DNA of 6,240 nt, taken from assembly GCA_002728935.1 (NCBI GenBank), contig PBWF01000101.1, positions 1 through 6,240 of the forward strand, written 5' to 3'. The translations under genes and the position numbers were made by a program. This document shows, one piece after another, positions 5,658-6,240 of the stretch. Position 1 is the first letter of the stretch. Each line of letters opens with the position of its first letter. Source of the DNA: Gammaproteobacteria bacterium. GTDB taxonomy: Bacteria; Pseudomonadota; Gammaproteobacteria; Pseudomonadales; Azotimanducaceae_A. The notes under the pieces were generated by a model. That model worked only from the letters and a program-made list of their open reading frames with translations, was not told where the DNA came from and searched no databases.

Positions 5658-6240
5658 ACTTTGAATTTTCAGAAGAGCAGAACTTGCTCAGGGAGCAAGC
5701 ACAAAGCTTCTTAAAGGATCAGTGCTCCTTGTCGGCAGTTCGCGCCGTGCTCGATGGCGAGCAATCTTTTGACGAGGGGCTTTGGCAGCAGGTCGCCGCG
5801 ATGGGCTGGACTGCGACCACCATTCCAGAGGAGTACGATGGGCTTGGGCTTAGCTATCTTGAGCTGTCCGTGATCGCTGAGGAGCTCGGCAGGCAAATCG
5901 CGCCCATTCCTTTCTCTAGTTCTGTATACCTTGCGACAGAGGCGATTTTGCTTGCGGGTTCTGATGCACAGAAAGCGCACTGGCTCCCCCAACTCGCGGC
6001 CGGCTCAGTGATTGGTTGCCTAGCGGTCAATGAAAGCGCCGGCGAGCCTTCTCCTGACGCCCTGCAATCCAGTTTCTCTGATGGCGAGGTCAGTGGCTCA
6101 AAGATTCCAGTCGCTGATGGTGACATCGCGCATCTCGCAGTGACTTTGGTCAATACGAGTGAGGGGCCCACCGCTGTTTTGATTGATTTGAATCAAACTG
6201 GCGTGACGCGAACACCAGTTAAAACAATCGACCCTAGCCG
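5654..6240 (+). CDS. Acyl-CoA dehydrogenase, N-terminal half (runs off the window)
   Basis: The gene encodes at least 195 residues and is open at the window edge. Acyl-CoA dehydrogenases are cytosolic FAD flavoproteins that introduce the alpha-beta double bond in an acyl-CoA and pass electrons to ETF. MNFEFSEEQNLLREQAQSFL opens the helical N domain. GWTATTIPEEYDGLGLSYLE (51-70), VIAEELGR (73-80), APIPF (83-87) and KAHWLPQLAAGSVIG (107-121) are the standard blocks. At the start of the beta domain the usual TExxxGSD flavin motif is replaced by NESAGEPSPD (126-135), as in FadE28-like subunits that work beside a second dehydrogenase. The catalytic glutamate would lie beyond the window. ATG 5654 overlaps the preceding stop (ATGA); AAGG at 5640-5643 is a usable ribosome binding site. 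Acyl substrate is unknown. Confidence 0.94.
   Translation, partial: MNFEFSEEQNLLREQAQSFLKDQCSLSAVRAVLDGEQSFDEGLWQQVAAMGWTATTIPEEYDGLGLSYLELSVIAEELGRQIAPIPFSSSVYLATEAILLAGSDAQKAHWLPQLAAGSVIGCLAVNESAGEPSPDALQSSFSDGEVSGSKIPVADGDIAHLAVTLVNTSEGPTAVLIDLNQTGVTRTPVKTIDPS

Noticed and set aside
5711..6171. Two minus-strand ORFs opposite the acyl-CoA dehydrogenase
   Set aside because: They overlap a clearly recognised coding frame and show no family features.

Overview
The window reads as ordinary proteobacterial chromosome: five recognisable genes, mostly on the + strand, close packing, moderate GC, and three non-ATG starts. The mix of a short PLP-dependent dehydratase, a MATE exporter, an MFS carrier, a cytosolic EstB-type serine hydrolase and a FadE-type acyl-CoA dehydrogenase would fit a marine gammaproteobacterium with a lipid or organic-acid catabolic lifestyle. 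That placement is inference from protein style, not from a marker gene.

Layout: (1) 36-1022 (+), a threonine/serine dehydratase-like enzyme without an ACT domain. (2) 1023-1264, a 242-bp gap with a Lys/Glu-rich, coding-like but frame-broken patch and four short direct repeats. (3) 1265-2644 (+), a 12-helix MATE efflux transporter. (4) 2641-3882 (-), a 12-helix MFS transporter whose stop codon overlaps that of the MATE gene inside one CTAG palindrome. (5) 3883-4055, a divergent control region with a direct repeat, a small hairpin and an 18-bp imperfect palindrome. (6) 4056-5306 (+), a serine beta-lactamase-like hydrolase/esterase. (7) 5307-5653, a 347-bp stretch without an intact gene. It contains a strong ribosome binding site, a short ORF in one frame, then a second frame that runs into the next gene through an ATGA overlap; I read it as an eroded gene. 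(8) 5654 to the window end (+), the N-terminal half of an acyl-CoA dehydrogenase.

How the genes relate: the divergent MFS/esterase pair probably shares one control region and could handle uptake and hydrolysis of the same compound. The acyl-CoA dehydrogenase once followed a translationally coupled gene that now looks broken. No phage, IS element, CRISPR array, tRNA or rRNA was seen. I found no convincing new multi-gene system; the items most worth a second look are the decayed gene before the dehydrogenase and the symmetric elements in the divergent intergenic region.
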